Source of the DNA: Spinellus fusiger
Taxonomy: Eukaryota; Mucoromycota; Mucoromycetes; Mucorales; Phycomycetaceae
Length of the DNA: 64,000 nucleotides
Direction of reading: 5' to 3'
Assembly (NCBI GenBank): GCA_025094145.1
Contig: JALLLS010000001.1
Location: 496,001-560,000 of the forward strand
Below, piece after piece: positions 1 through 11,209 of this stretch. The notes below the pieces were generated by a model that saw only the letters and a list, made by a program, of their open reading frames with translations, did no database searches and had not been told where the DNA came from. The stretch's first letter is position 1. The number at the start of each line of letters is the position of its first letter. A program made the position numbers and the translations under genes.

Positions 1-322
1 TCTCTCTCTAGTGGCTGGAATGATTCGACGTCACACCTCCATGGTGAGGGGGGCGGGGTCTGTTGGTGAAAAAACAATTCATTTGCTTTCTTTCCTCCTG
101 TCTCTTTTTTTTTTTTTTGTTCTTTCATTGACATTGTGTAAGTAAAGACACATGGGCTGTGTTGATGACGCCCTCCCCCCTGTTTCCCTTTTTTATTTTT
201 TTTCATTTTTGTTCTTTCCTGTCCTAATAAACTGTGCATTTACAACGACACCTTGCTATATATATATACAACTCTATACAACTCTATGTATACAACTCTT
301 TCTATGACTGCACCCTGTCAGT
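1..322. promoter_or_regulatory. Upstream region of the complex I subunit gene
   Basis: No coding sequence is seen. The stretch is rich in pyrimidine and T runs (about 95-120 and 185-220). An AATAAA-like string near 225-232 could be a polyadenylation signal of a gene lying left of the window. An alternating TA tract near 256-268, about 55-65 bases before the start codon, could serve as a TATA-type element. These roles are inferred from position and composition only. Confidence 0.35.
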
Positions 323-1023
323 ATGCCTGTCAAACAGTTCAACACAGCCTATCCAGTGATTGACACTGACCCACACTTCTTCCGTGTCGTGCGCTACTTT
401 AGAACATCCGACTACGCTGCATGGGCTGTTGGTACTGCCGCTGCTCCTGCTCTCTTTGTTGGCATGGGTAAGTAACACCCCAACCACTCTATGGTATGAA
501 CTAGCAGGAGAATAGAAAGAGTAGAGCCTGTGGTGGGTAACTTACGCCAGCTCCGTCTTCCTATCCGCATTGCCACCTTCTTTGGTGCTGTGGGTGGTTT
601 CCTGTATGCTTACCAGAACAGCAGTAGTAAGTGCACTGTCCTTTTATTCTATTAAACAACAACCCTCATCAACAACAACCCTCATCAATAACGGTATGCT
701 AATGACGTGTCTATAGTGCGTTTCTGGGGTTGGACTGAGAATGCAGCAGAAGTTGAAAAGGACTTTGCAGAAATGACCCAGCGTGTGAGAGAAGGAAAGT
801 CATTGTACGGCGATACCAACATGCCTGTGAATGTTGCTGATGAGTCTTCAAGAAACTCTCGATTTGCACAACTGAAGTTTGGTAAGCCCTTGTCCATCCA
901 TAACAGCCACCAGAAAGAGACTGACCATGGGGTGTAGGTGCCATTCCCTGGTTCAACTTCGCCAACCACAACAACCACGGTGTGGATACTTCCAAATATT
1001 ATGAGGCTTCTCGAGTAGAATAA
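323..1023 (+). CDS. NADH:ubiquinone oxidoreductase 21 kDa subunit (fungal NUXM-like)
   Basis: Four exons (323-467, 516-626, 717-881, 938-1023) join in frame to a 168-residue protein ending in TAA. It resembles the fungal complex I accessory subunit of about 21 kDa: a conserved N-terminal block (MPVKQFNTAYPVIDTDPHF), a hydrophobic region around residues 35-50 and another near 70-83 that would anchor it in the inner mitochondrial membrane, then a soluble C-terminal half containing FWGWTENAAE. Family members are structural rather than catalytic subunits of respiratory complex I. All three introns are 48-90 bp with GTAAG donors and AG acceptors. The ATG at 323 follows a short leader and begins the conserved N-terminus, so the start is well supported. 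It is transcribed in the same direction as DBP9. The family call comes from remembered motif similarity. Confidence 0.82.
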
Positions 1024-1449
1024 ATGGAGCGGTGGAAGAGGAAGACTGTTGAATGTTCCTGTTGCATAAAGCTATACTTTCACTCTTTTTTATTTATTTT
1101 CCTTTTTATTTATTTTCCATTTCTTCTCATTAGAGAGAGAGATGTGTGTGTGTGTGGGTGGGTGGATCCAAGGGTGTGTCGATAGAATAGAAAGTGAAAA
1201 ATATCAGCTTCTCATTGGATAAAGAAGAAACACTTCCGTTGATCTACACCCTTCCAAGTGCTTACAATTCTTTAGATGTGCAGGTGGGCATGTTTGGCCA
1301 TGCACTCACTGATAAACTCACTCACTGACACATCCTCCGAAAGAAGGAGCGCCACTCAAAAAGGAAAGCGTGTCACATCCTAGAGGCCACTCCTTTTCTT
1401 GCTGGTGTCTCCACAATAAATATCATTTCACACCCGATCAAGCACGATC
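1024..1449. other. Intergenic region between complex I subunit and DBP9
   Basis: It holds the presumed 3' UTR of the upstream gene (T-rich stretch at 1080-1130, GA/TG microsatellite at 1132-1163) and the promoter of the downstream helicase. No gene or convincing element is visible. Confidence 0.5.
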
Positions 1450-3663
1450 ATGACTGAAAACCCACAGAAAACAGCTTCATTCACTTCATTCGACTTTGAC
1501 CCTCGGTTGGCTCGAGCCATTGCTCAGCTCAACTTTACCCATCCTACTCTTGTCCAGCAAAAAGCCATTCCACTCGCACTGGCAGGCAAAGACATTCTTG
1601 CTCGTGCACGGACAGGCAGTGGAAAGACAGCAGCCTACGTTATGCCCATTGTTCAAAAGATACTTCAGGCAAATTCCGAGGACACAGAACCTTCTATCAA
1701 AGCACTGATCCTTGTGCCTACAAGAGAATTAGCAGAGCAAGTGACAGGGCATATCAACAAACTACTTGTGTATGCAAACCAGGCAGTCAAGGTTGCTAAT
1801 TTGGCTGGACAAGTAGCACTCCAGCTTCAAAGGTAAACAAAGAATTCTACAGGTCAAAATAAATAAATAAATACACATGTTGCATTGATGAATAAATACA
1901 ATAAATAAATAATGGTCTTTCTATCTATAGGCCTGTGTTGGCAGAGAAACCTGATATTATTGTTGCTACTCCCAGTAAAGCATTGGTTCATCTTGAGGCT
2001 CATGTAGGTTGTTCGAATGCAGACTTTATCTTTAACCATGCATCTCTAGAACATGGAATTAAAAGAATCCCTGCAAAATCTTGTCATTGATGAGGCTGAT
2101 TTAGTGGTGTCTTTTGGATATGAAGATGATTTAAGAAAGATAGTGTCTTTTTTACCAAAGATCTACCAGAGTTTCCTTATGTCTGCAACATTCACAAAGG
2201 TATAAAAAGGAAACACATCATCACAGAGAGCTCACCAGGATGAGTGAGTAGGATATTGAGGAGCTTAAGGATCTTGTGCTGAGAAAGCCAGTAGTATTAG
2301 AGTTGAATGAGAATGAAGAAGAGGCCGAGCAACTGTCCCAATACATCATCAAGTAAGTGCACTATGAAAATAAGCACTAACTTGGGGTCTACAGGTGCTC
2401 GGAATTTGACAAGTTTATGTACACCTTTGTTATGATCAAGCTACGTCTTATCAAGGGAAAGATTATATTGTTTGTGAATGACATTGACCGTTGTTATAAG
2501 CTAAAGTTGTTCTTTGAGCAATTCTCTATCAAGGCTTGTGTCCTCAACTCTGAATTGCCCCTGAACTCACGGTAGATGATGAAATGGGAAAGAGGAAACA
2601 ACTAATTCGTATTGCCCACAGATACCATATTGTAGAAGAGTTTAACCGTGGCATTTACGACTATCTTATTGCTACAGATGAGTCTGAACTCAAAAGAGAG
2701 TTAGATAGTGAGGATGAGTCTGAGGAGACACCAACAGAAGAACAAGGTAAACCTCCAGTGCCCTTTTATTTATATATGTGTTTGCAAGTACTTATCCTTG
2801 TATAAAGATAAACCCAAGAAAAAGGCAAAGATCCAACGCGATAAAGAGTACGGTGTGTCTCGTGGTGTTGATTTCCAGGGAGTAGCAGCAGTCATCAATT
2901 TTGACTTCCCTATCTCTTCCAAGGCCTACACACATCGTATTGGCCGTACAGCACGCGGTGGACAGCGTGGTATGAGCTTGAGTTTTGTAGTGACACGCCA
3001 AACCATGGACACCAACAAGGAAAGCGCACGTGGAAAAGATGTTCATGATGAAGCTGTCTATAAGCGTGTAGTGAAACAGCAGGAGGAGAAAAAAGCACAA
3101 TTAAAACCATACACATTTGAAAAAAGAAATGTAGAAGGGTTTAAATACAGAGTGCAAGATGCTCTCAAGGCGGTTAACAAAATGGCTATTAAAGAAGCAA
3201 GAATTAAAGAGATTAAACGTGAGATTTTGAACTCTGAAAAGCTAAAGGTATAAAAAAAAAGAAAAGAAGAGAGTGCTGTATAGAATTGGGGCATGATGAG
3301 TTAACCTATTCTTGACCTATAGGCACACTTTGAGGATAAACCAAAGGATCTTGACTTCCTTCGTCATGATCAGGCATTGCAGCCTAGTAAAGTGCATGAA
3401 CATATGAAACACATCCCATCTTATCTAATGCCTCGTATCGCTATCCCTAATGCTTTAGCGGTAGATCAAGCATCATCACCTATGGTGGGATCAGTAGCAA
3501 ATGTGCCATTCAACAGTGAGAAACGTCAGAAGAAGCAAGATGGTAAACGCCATACAAAGGTATTTCATTATGACTATAGTGCTGTCTTGTTTGTTAGACT
3601 AACACACATGTATCATAGAAACGGAAGGCAAACCCATTAAAATCAATTCGTGTACGTCGTTAG
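1450..3663 (+). CDS. DBP9: ATP-dependent RNA helicase DBP9 (DDX56 family)
   Basis: Nine exons (1450-1832, 1931-2003, 2050-2199, 2252-2352, 2395-2571, 2622-2746, 2808-3247, 3323-3559, 3619-3663) give a 576-residue DEAD-box protein. Visible motifs in order: Q motif, ARTGSGKT (motif I), PTRELA (Ia), ATPSK (Ib), VIDEAD (II), MSATFT (III), VATDE-like ATDESE before an acidic insert, and [10 protein letters not shown] (VI). The acidic stretch between ATDE and GVDFQGV is typical of DBP9/DDX56, a nucleolar helicase needed for 27S pre-rRNA processing and 60S subunit biogenesis. The C-terminal tail is basic ([23 protein letters not shown]), as in the family. Length agrees with yeast DBP9 at about 590 residues. 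Every junction keeps frame, so the gene looks intact. Confidence 0.93.
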
Positions 3664-3879
3664 TCTGTATTACATTCATCAACACCAATCAAACCATTAG
3701 ACTATCGACATCTCTTTATCTGTTCAATAAAGTATCATTGTTGAGAAACACAGTGTAGGTAGCAATAGGTTGAGTTGTAGTAAAATAGATTTATTACTGT
3801 TTATGAGGAAGAATAAGAAGACCGGGTCTGCCAATAGGCTAGGCTTATAGAAGAGAAAATAGAGCCATATCAGAGTAGT

Positions 3880-5214
3880 CTATTCACTCAGTAAACGGTA
3901 GAAGTCTGCTACAAGGTAAAGGGATCCACAGAGAACCACTATACTGTCTTTATGATATGCCTTTTCAGACACTTTAGCAATGGCTTCTAAAAGAGAAGAA
4001 CATTCTTCAGCATCAATCCCCAGTGACTGGGCATGTTCTGTAATCACAGAGGAAGAGACACATGAAATCCATGGCATGCCTTCTGGTTGGGAAAAGGGAA
4101 CTGCATAAATAAGATCATTGGGCTTCAGGAGTGCTTTTAACATTACATCAATGTCTTTTCCCAAAGTAGCACCGAGAACCCATAACACATTGGATACACC
4201 ATGGCGGCTACAGTAGTCATCTACGTACTCCCTTAGAGCAACAGTAGCAGGTGGGTTGTGTGCACCATCCACTAATAGCTGGGGCAATTTTCCACTCAGT
4301 TCTGAAAGGCTTGGGTGGGATATACATGTCACCCAGTCAAGACGTCCAGGCCAAGATGTCCTTTTCATTCCTTCTTTCAGTAGGTCCTTGTCAAGTATGA
4401 AACCAGGTATGAGTTTACTATGGCTTATCCAGTCAAGAGCAGTAACAGCAATTGCTGAATTCGTGCGCTGATAATCACCGTTGAGTGGGATGGTATAATT
4501 GTAATTGACATGCCAGGTCTCTGTATTTGACTGAATAGTCACTGATGCCTGATCATCAATGCAATAGATCGGAATAGAACAGCCCTCTTCTTCTTTTCTT
4601 TCTGCCGGTTTAGCCACCCTAAATGGTGCATTCACCTCTTTTGCACGTTCTAATAATACTTTAAGGACGTCGTCTTCTTGACCGCCCACAACCACAGGAC
4701 AGCCCTTTTTCATAATGCCAGCCTTTGCTTCTGCAATGGAGAGAAGAGTACCTCCAAGCATATTAGCATGGTCCCATCCAATGGGTGTTATAATACTTAT
4801 GAGAGGCTTTGAAAACACATTTGTAGCATCCAACAAGCCTCCCATGCCCACTTCGATCACAGCTACATCAACATTGTGTTGGTCAAATATCCACAAAGCA
4901 AGTGCCACCTGCAATTCAAAGGAAGTTGCCTTGATGCTTTTCTCATCATCCACTTTTTGTATATGTTTAGCACCAGACAAGTATAATTCCTGGGACACGG
5001 GCTTTCCTCCCACTTGAATACTATCCCGGGGCTCCAAGAGGTGAGGAGAATTAAATCGACCCACAGCCAAAGAGTGGTGGTGAAGAACAGACGAAATATA
5101 GGCACACACCGATCCTTTTCCATTGGTACCTGCCACATGGAACACCCTGAGTCTATCGTGTGGATTTCCCAATGCCTCTAATAAATTATTAATACGTGCT
5201 AAACCAAAATCCAT
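3880..5214 (-). CDS. FOL3: Dihydrofolate synthase / folylpolyglutamate synthase family (FOL3-like)
   Basis: A single uninterrupted 444-residue frame starts at the ATG at 5214 and ends in TAG at 3880. The Mur-ligase/FPGS ATP-binding loop HVAGTNGKGSV lies near residues 26-36, followed by RFNSPHLLEPRDSI, the metal-binding EVGMGGLLDATN region and ITPIGWDHANMLG, then LVDGAHNPPA in the C-terminal domain. These are the diagnostic folylpolyglutamate synthase signatures. The short N-terminus without an obvious mitochondrial presequence, and the length, fit dihydrofolate synthase (FOL3), which adds the first glutamate to dihydropteroate; a MET7-type polyglutamylase is usually longer. It converges with DBP9 across a gap of about 216 bp. 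It is the only intron-free host gene in the left part of the window. Confidence 0.88.
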   Translation of the reverse strand: MDFGLARINNLLEALGNPHDRLRVFHVAGTNGKGSVCAYISSVLHHHSLAVGRFNSPHLLEPRDSIQVGGKPVSQELYLSGAKHIQKVDDEKSIKATSFELQVALALWIFDQHNVDVAVIEVGMGGLLDATNVFSKPLISIITPIGWDHANMLGGTLLSIAEAKAGIMKKGCPVVVGGQEDDVLKVLLERAKEVNAPFRVAKPAERKEEEGCSIPIYCIDDQASVTIQSNTETWHVNYNYTIPLNGDYQRTNSAIAVTALDWISHSKLIPGFILDKDLLKEGMKRTSWPGRLDWVTCISHPSLSELSGKLPQLLVDGAHNPPATVALREYVDDYCSRHGVSNVLWVLGATLGKDIDVMLKALLKPNDLIYAVPFSQPEGMPWISCVSSSVITEHAQSLGIDAEECSSLLEAIAKVSEKAYHKDSIVVLCGSLYLVADFYRLLSE

Positions 5215-5691
5215 AATAAGTGAAGTAGGGTAGAAGAAGAAAGAAAACCATAGCGCACTTTATAATGATTGATAAGATATAGATCTCTTTTTGCGAGGAG
5301 ACTGAACTCTCATTTATTGGAGGGAAAGCGAGTCTGATAAGCCTTTTCACTAACTATTTCTTATGTTTTTGTATATTTTATACATTTGATTTTGAATGAG
5401 GTTTATACTATCCTAAATTGGATTGAAAAAAAAGAAAAAAAAAAGAATAGATACGATATAGAACATGTTAAATGTCATGTAAAACAAAAGATGAAAGTAA
5501 TAAAATAACCTGTTAACAAGAATCCAACCATTTCAAATACTATCACTTTCCATTTTTAGTTTTTACTTTGCTATGGGTACCACTTTATGAAGTCTTTAAG
5601 CACAAAATTCAAATGCTCAATTAGCAGAGAGAAAGGAGCTTTATATAACAATGAAAATATTTTTTATTGCCATATGACTCAGTAATGTGTA
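5215..5691. other. AT-rich spacer between FOL3 and Helitron terminus
   Basis: AT-rich sequence without an open frame of note. It should contain the FOL3 promoter (5215-5300) and the pre-insertion flank of the Helitron whose 3' terminus lies at 5692. Confidence 0.4.
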
Positions 5692-5693
5692 CT

Positions 5694-5709
5694 AGACATT
5701 ATAATGTCT
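5694..5709 (-). repeat. Helitron 3' terminal palindrome next to CTAG
   Basis: A perfect 16-nt inverted repeat without a loop. It overlaps the CTAG that ends the homology with the second copy (11846-11861). Confidence 0.65.
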
Positions 5710-5903
5710 TGTTGCATGACAAAATTCAATAAGATACACTTCATTATGTTTTTAGATAGTTTACCTGTAGCATGGGTTTCCGTCAGTGAGTCAACCGAGG
5801 CTTCAGTGATCATTGGGGAAGGAGAAGGATAAACAAGAAGGCTTGGACCTTTTCTTAGTTCTATTTATATCTTTATGTTCTCTTTTGTTCAATCTACAAA
5901 AGC

Positions 5904-6331
5904 ACTATGAGAGGGTATTATTTTCCCTTGGAGACATTAGACTATGTCCAAAGTTCAATGTAGCAGCTGGACCACGATTCCCAAAGCATCAATGTCTTGT
6001 CTTTCATAAAATTTTGGTTTGAACACCTATTTGAAGGGAGGGAAATGAGTTTCTTTTTTGATATAAAATTAAGAAGAAATGACCTGAGAAGACCATGACA
6101 TTTAACTTGGAGTATTTTTGTTCGTTGATAGGGCCTGGGGTTCTTGATATGTTTAACTGTTTCCAAAGGTGAGTACTTGCACTCAGGACATAGGGTCGAT
6201 GTTTTAAATTCATTGATAAGATAGAGTCTGAATCCTTCTTTCTTCAACATCCCCCGTATGCCTTTTCTCTTTATTGTCATTACTCTGGTAGGATTCACAC
6301 CTGGATAACTTGCTATAGTCTCCTATGAAAA
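5904..6331 (-). pseudogene. Fanzor (TnpB-like RuvC nuclease) C-terminal relic
   Basis: Reading from about 6331 down, the sequence encodes PTRVMTIKRKGIRGMLKKEG, then YLINEFKTSTLCPEC, a linker with NPRPYQRTK and CHGLLR. An apparent 57-bp intron follows, then CSNQN and, after a frame change, FGNRGPAATLNFGH up to a TAG at 5904. Order and spacing match the end of Fanzor proteins: the helix before the Zn ribbon, the CxxC pair, CHGLLRC, and the RuvC-III motif (usually WNRDxAAxxN). Two features show decay: the RuvC-III Asp reads Gly (NRG) and the last Zn-ligand Cys is lost. Nothing corresponding to RuvC-I or the N-terminal recognition domain is visible. Fanzor proteins are RNA-guided DNA nucleases; this copy cannot be active. 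It lies inside the Helitron block, on the same strand as its helicase. Confidence 0.72.
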
Positions 6332-7367
6332 CCAAATACATGTAAGAACCTTAGATTGATTCTATAGGCATATTGTATTTAATTTACTTTATTTGTATCT
6401 TGTTGGCTACATAACATCTTTAGTTCAGAATGAATAAACAGAAATACAATAAGAAAGAGGAAATGGATAGCCTTTGATAACATTGTATAGTATCAGCTAC
6501 TATTCATCCTCTATTGATGTGATATTGTCATCAATGGCTTCTTGTGTCCAAAGATATCTGTTTAGTTAACGTATGATTCATTCTGTTCCTTTTTTATTCA
6601 ACTTGTATGTTATTCTTTTATTCTAATGATTATTACAGATAGAAGAGCTTCAAGGAAATCACCACCAGAAGGTACACATTCTAATAAAGGCTGCTGCACT
6701 CTTATACTATCTCTAAAAGATCTATCCACTGCATTCAAATACACTACAACTTATCATAAATGCTTCATTCCAGACCATTTATTTTGTAACTGTTTGTTTT
6801 ATTTATTTATTTACAAACTGATAACTACTGACTACTCGTTTTTAGTGTATAGGACCTGAGGTAACAGTATCATGTACACCACTTAGTATATCTCCTCTCA
6901 GTGTGTCTTTGTTATGCTATATAAAATCCAAGCGACCTTGCTCATTGTTAGCATACATTCTGTACTGACAAAAGGGCTTTCCAAATACATGCAAGTGATT
7001 TATATTTCTGTACATCCATCTGAAGCAGTGGTGTTTTAGTGTGCTTACCATGACATTTTGGTCATTGATTGAACACTTTTTTCTATTTTAACCTAACTGT
7101 CCTGTAGGGGGAAAAAGTACACAGATCATGGAATTGTATGACTGATTCATTTCACTCATTCTTTACAGTAAGCTGCAATTTCTTGGTCTTATCACAATAT
7201 ATCTACTTTCTGTTTGGTATCTATCATTATTTGAACGGTTAGGATGACTTTTGTGCAAATGTTTATATCCACAACAGCCTGTATATCTATTTTGAAAAAA
7301 GTTCACTCAAAGAAATTTATTAGATATATAATTAGAATTAACATACTTGTTCAAGAAAGTGTTAATA

Positions 7368-8575
7368 CAGCCACACTCAATTGAATTGAATACCTTTGAG
7401 TATAAATATCAGGACAAAACAGATAGAACATGTTCAACATTAAATAAAACATTTTACATTTGATCTATAAGCTTCAAACTTAAGCATATCAAGTCTCGAT
7501 ATCTTTATTTATCGAAAATAGAATAATAATACAGTTAATATTTTGTATGGCCTTCTTTAGCATCAATGACAGCCTGAAATCTGTCATTCATACTCTGAAT
7601 TTACTGTTGTGTAAGTTCAACACTAACTTTCTATATTGATAATAGATACCCTTCTTTCTTCAATTCATATTTCCAAAGCCTATCAGACATGTTCAATTGG
7701 GTTCAAGTCAGGGATTTGTGTAGGCTAGTAATCAAAGTTCCTAATCTGATGTGTCTCTTTCCACCACCTAGCATAGACCCCAGTATGACAGCTATCACCC
7801 TCTTCTTGTAACAGAAACTTACTGTTCTCTTTCTGATACAACTCCATGAACCAAGGATGGAACTCACTAACTAAAACAATGATGTATTTGTCTTAGTTTA
7901 CAGTGCTATTAACAACGACTAATGAGCTAAATCCATTAGCCTAATAGCAGCTCTAAAACATCACACCATCGCCACCAAACTACATTATTGGATCAATGGA
8001 ATTATAAATATATTGTCTTCTAACTATTTTAATGATATAGGCATCTCTATTGCTCTTTTTCATAATGTATGTTGACTCATCAGACTAAATGGTACCTCTC
8101 CACTGGTCGTTTGTCCAATTGAGATATTCCTTAGCCTAAAAAAGTCTTCTCTTTGTGTGTCTTACAGTTAAGACTAGCTTGTGGTCTACAGAAAAGGATA
8201 CATACTCTAGCTGATTACAGTAGCTGATAAGGGTGTCTCTACATACATCCACCTCAAACTTCAATATTCTCAATTTCAGCTGATTGTGTGAGGAAAATGG
8301 ATCCTTTCTAATGACCTTTCCCATGTGTCTTAAATCCATCTCATTCACTTTTTAGGGGTTTCCATGACTCTCCAAATGCAATAGTGATCCACACTCTTTG
8401 ATGTTTCTAATACTACTTTAAACTATAGGCCTTTTTCCTTTCAATCACTACCAACTCTAATCTAGTTGTAAACAGGCAATAAATACCCTATCATCTTCCA
8501 TATTTTGTCTTTTCCTATTCTCCACAAATGTAATATTCTGAATATCCATTTGAAATAATGTGTTGACTTGTCAAC
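7368..8575 (-). mobile_element. Degenerate Tc1/mariner element
   Basis: The low-coordinate end, CAGCCACACTCAATTG at about 7368, matches the terminus of the better preserved element at 49289-50631 (CAGTCACACACAATTG). A degenerate opposite terminus is recognisable near 8550-8575. Inside, the minus strand encodes GKVIRKDPFSSHNQLKL and VDVCRDTLISYCNQ, clearly the same transposase as KVIREDPFASYNQLKL and VDVCRNTIISYFNQ at 49650-49750. The catalytic half (around 7560-8100) is recognisable but full of stops. It is an inactive fossil of that family. Confidence 0.7.
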
Positions 8576-8998
8576 ATCTATAAAGAAAAAAGTACTTCAT
8601 ACAATAGAAATAGTCTCTCTTTCTCCTCTTATCACCATGCTTCCAAACAAATATTAAATAAATTTAATGAGAATGACTGCGCACTATGCATCAACTAATC
8701 ACATAGCCGGATTGGCCTTTCTTAAAAAGTGGTTTTTCAGTAATTATATAAAATAATGTATATTTTCATGTATACTGCCCCACTAAAAGAGAATAACTAG
8801 AATTTGAAGCAGTCGGATTCTTTTAATGGATTACTTTCACAGTTGAAATGATGTCATCCTATTACTAGTGTCTGCTCGAGAATAAATGGCATGGTGTGGG
8901 TAAAAGATGGACATAATAATTAGTAGATAATTAAGATATAGCACTCAGGCATACAGTGCTTTAATCTGTAGGACATATATGACAGCATTTATATCCTT
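8576..8998. other. Intergenic spacer left of DLD1
   Basis: AT-rich and without a recognisable gene. The part next to 8999 is expected to be the DLD1 3' UTR. Confidence 0.4.
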
Positions 8999-11008
8999 TT
9001 AATCATCTGGAAGTACTTTCATGGGATTCATAATATTTTTTGGATCAATAGCCATCTTAATTGTCTTCATAAGATCAACTGTAGCATCACCCAACTCTGA
9101 TCGCAGGTACTCTCTTTTACCAGCACCTATACCATGTTCACCTGGATAGAATACAGAGATATTTATATCTCATTTCATATTTCCAATAATCTACCTGTAA
9201 TGGAGCCTTCCATACAGATAGCCCGTTCTAGTAGATTTTTGTTGATACGTTTGGCTTCAGTAATTTCTTCTGGTTTAGAAGGATCAAAAAGAATAAGTAC
9301 ATGGAAGTTTCCATCTCCAACATGGCCAACAATAGGTGCAATAAGGAATGAACTTTCAAGATCTTGCTTAGTTTCATCCATTAGCTTTGGCAGGTAAGAG
9401 ACAGGAACAACGACATCTGTCGTCCAAACTGTAGTATTCTTTCTTAGGAGTGTGGCTGACCAAAGGCATATCTTAACAAAGGAGTGTATTACTGCTATTA
9501 ATCTATGCAATACTAGCATTTCATTTACCTTGCGTCCTTCCCACAATTCTTCTTTTTCTTTCTCTGTCTTTGCATATCTAAAACTGCCACCGTTGTGCTT
9601 TTTGACAATCTCGGACACTACATTGATCTCATGCTCTATTTTGGGCTTGGAACCTGAAAACTTAAAGAAAAGAGTCGGATTCTCTGTATGGCCCAAAGAA
9701 GGATTGGCAAGACGAACGGCCTTCATCATCAATTCATCCAGAAGTTCAACTGCACCTATCTGAACTCCAGCTTGGATGAGATCAGGCACAACAGCGGCTG
9801 CTTGAAGAATAGTAGGAAAATCACACACAGCCACTATATAAAAAAAAGAAAGTAATAATTCAGTATGTCCTCCACTTTTCATCAAGGGCTATTTACCTGT
9901 AGTATTCTCGGGCAAAACTGTGAGTTTTAATGTAGCTTCTACAATCACCCCAAGTGTTCCTTCTGAACCTATATAGAGACGTGTCAGATCATAGCCCGCT
10001 GAAGATTTCCTGTGCAAAGAAGATTAGAGGATACAGGTACTCATTTTTTTCTCCTACCGAGGACGTTGACGAGTCTTTACTACTTGTCCATCAGGCAATA
10101 CAACAGTCAGGCTCAGTACCCATTCTCTTATAGTACCCCATCGAACTGCATTGGTACCAGAGCATCCTGTTGCTACCATACCACCAATACATGCTCTATT
10201 TTCATTCCGTCACCACAGTTCATCAATAATAGATTAGTTATTGAAATCCTGTTAGAATAGTCTTTTATGATATTACTCAGGACCAGGATCAACAGGAAAA
10301 AATAAACTGTGCTGTTTAATGGTTTCATTCAGTATTTCCCATGACACACCCGGCTGAACGACAATATCCATGTCTTGAGGATGGAATGCAGTAACAGCAT
10401 TCATGTGCTCCGAGAAGGAGATACAGATACCCCCCTGAGGAGCACTAAAATGGCCTTCCAGTGAAGTACCACCAGAATAAGGTATAATGGGCACTCTAAT
10501 AATCCATTCCCATTCAAAGAAGAAAAGTGCATCTGTGCTTAATAGCCAACTCACTTATTTTATCTTGATAGATATCTTACGCATAAGTATTGGCTATCTT
10601 TACAATAGACACCACCTCCTCAGTAGAACTTGGGAATACAACAATATTAGGAATACCATTGCTGTGGTAACTGTTGTTGGAGTAGCCATGAGCTTTAAGT
10701 ATCTCATCATCGACAGTGACATGTTCAGGTGGTAATACACCCCGAAGTTCATAAAACACTTGTTTCATTAGCTGCTTGTCTTTTGTTATGTGTAATTTTG
10801 ACGTATCAAACGCATGAGCTGAAGTAATTGTGGGTGCGGGGAGAGGGAACGTTGTTGCTGCCCAATAACCTAGACTGCCAGCTAGAATAGAACAGCCTGC
10901 TATCGTCCAGAAAGAAGCTGGAGTTATCTTTTCATGTCTGTATTGATTATTATAAAACGTTCTAGGAAGTAGGCGTGCAGAAGCTGCTGCTCGTCTAAAG
11001 TTCCACAT
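8999..11008 (-). CDS. DLD1: D-lactate dehydrogenase (cytochrome), mitochondrial
   Basis: Seven exons on the minus strand (10581-11008, 10277-10495, 10058-10195, 9897-10009, 9529-9833, 9195-9471, 8999-9141) join to 540 residues ending in TAA. The N-terminus is basic and Arg-rich ([16 protein letters not shown]) with a hydrophobic segment at about residues 32-48, as expected for import to and anchoring in the inner mitochondrial membrane. The FAD-binding PCMH domain shows [32 protein letters not shown] and [14 protein letters not shown], then GTNAVRWGT and GSEGTLGV. The C-terminal oxidase domain carries [12 protein letters not shown] and [10 protein letters not shown]. The enzyme oxidises D-lactate to pyruvate and passes electrons to cytochrome c. 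The ATG at 11008 was chosen over upstream non-ATG frame because it gives a good presequence. All splice phases are consistent, so the gene is probably functional. Confidence 0.92.
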
Positions 11009-11209
11009 AACAAGAGACAAATATATTACACACACTGGTGTTTTGGTTCTACACTATTTCTGAAAAGTCATGTCGCGTTTCATGAAATTTTATAATACAA
11101 TATATACGCAAATGCGACATTATCTTTTGGAAATAGTGTAAAGGCATGAAAAGCACTGAAAAAGTTAGCGGAGAAAAATTAATATCTAAGTTACTCATGT
11201 TTTTTTTTC

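Larger units (their letters stand above)
5692..7262 (-). mobile_element. Decayed Helitron with 3' terminus and internal Fanzor fragment
   Basis: On the minus strand the block reads from helicase remnants (7262 down to about 6640) to a 3' end at 5692. That end consists of the 16-nt perfect palindrome AGACATTATAATGTCT (5694-5709) running into CTAG, followed by T, which matches the hairpin plus CTRR terminus of Helitrons. The helicase part includes a Walker-B-like segment (WNEAFMISCSV, about 6750-6785) and the GGDF motif near 6650. Homology to the block at 11210-11863, in reverse orientation, ends just past CTAG (two shared bases, then divergence). Between 5861 and 6426 lies a segment absent from that copy, which holds the Fanzor relic. 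Stops and frame changes are frequent, so no autonomous function remains. The 5' boundary is not resolved. Confidence 0.68.
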
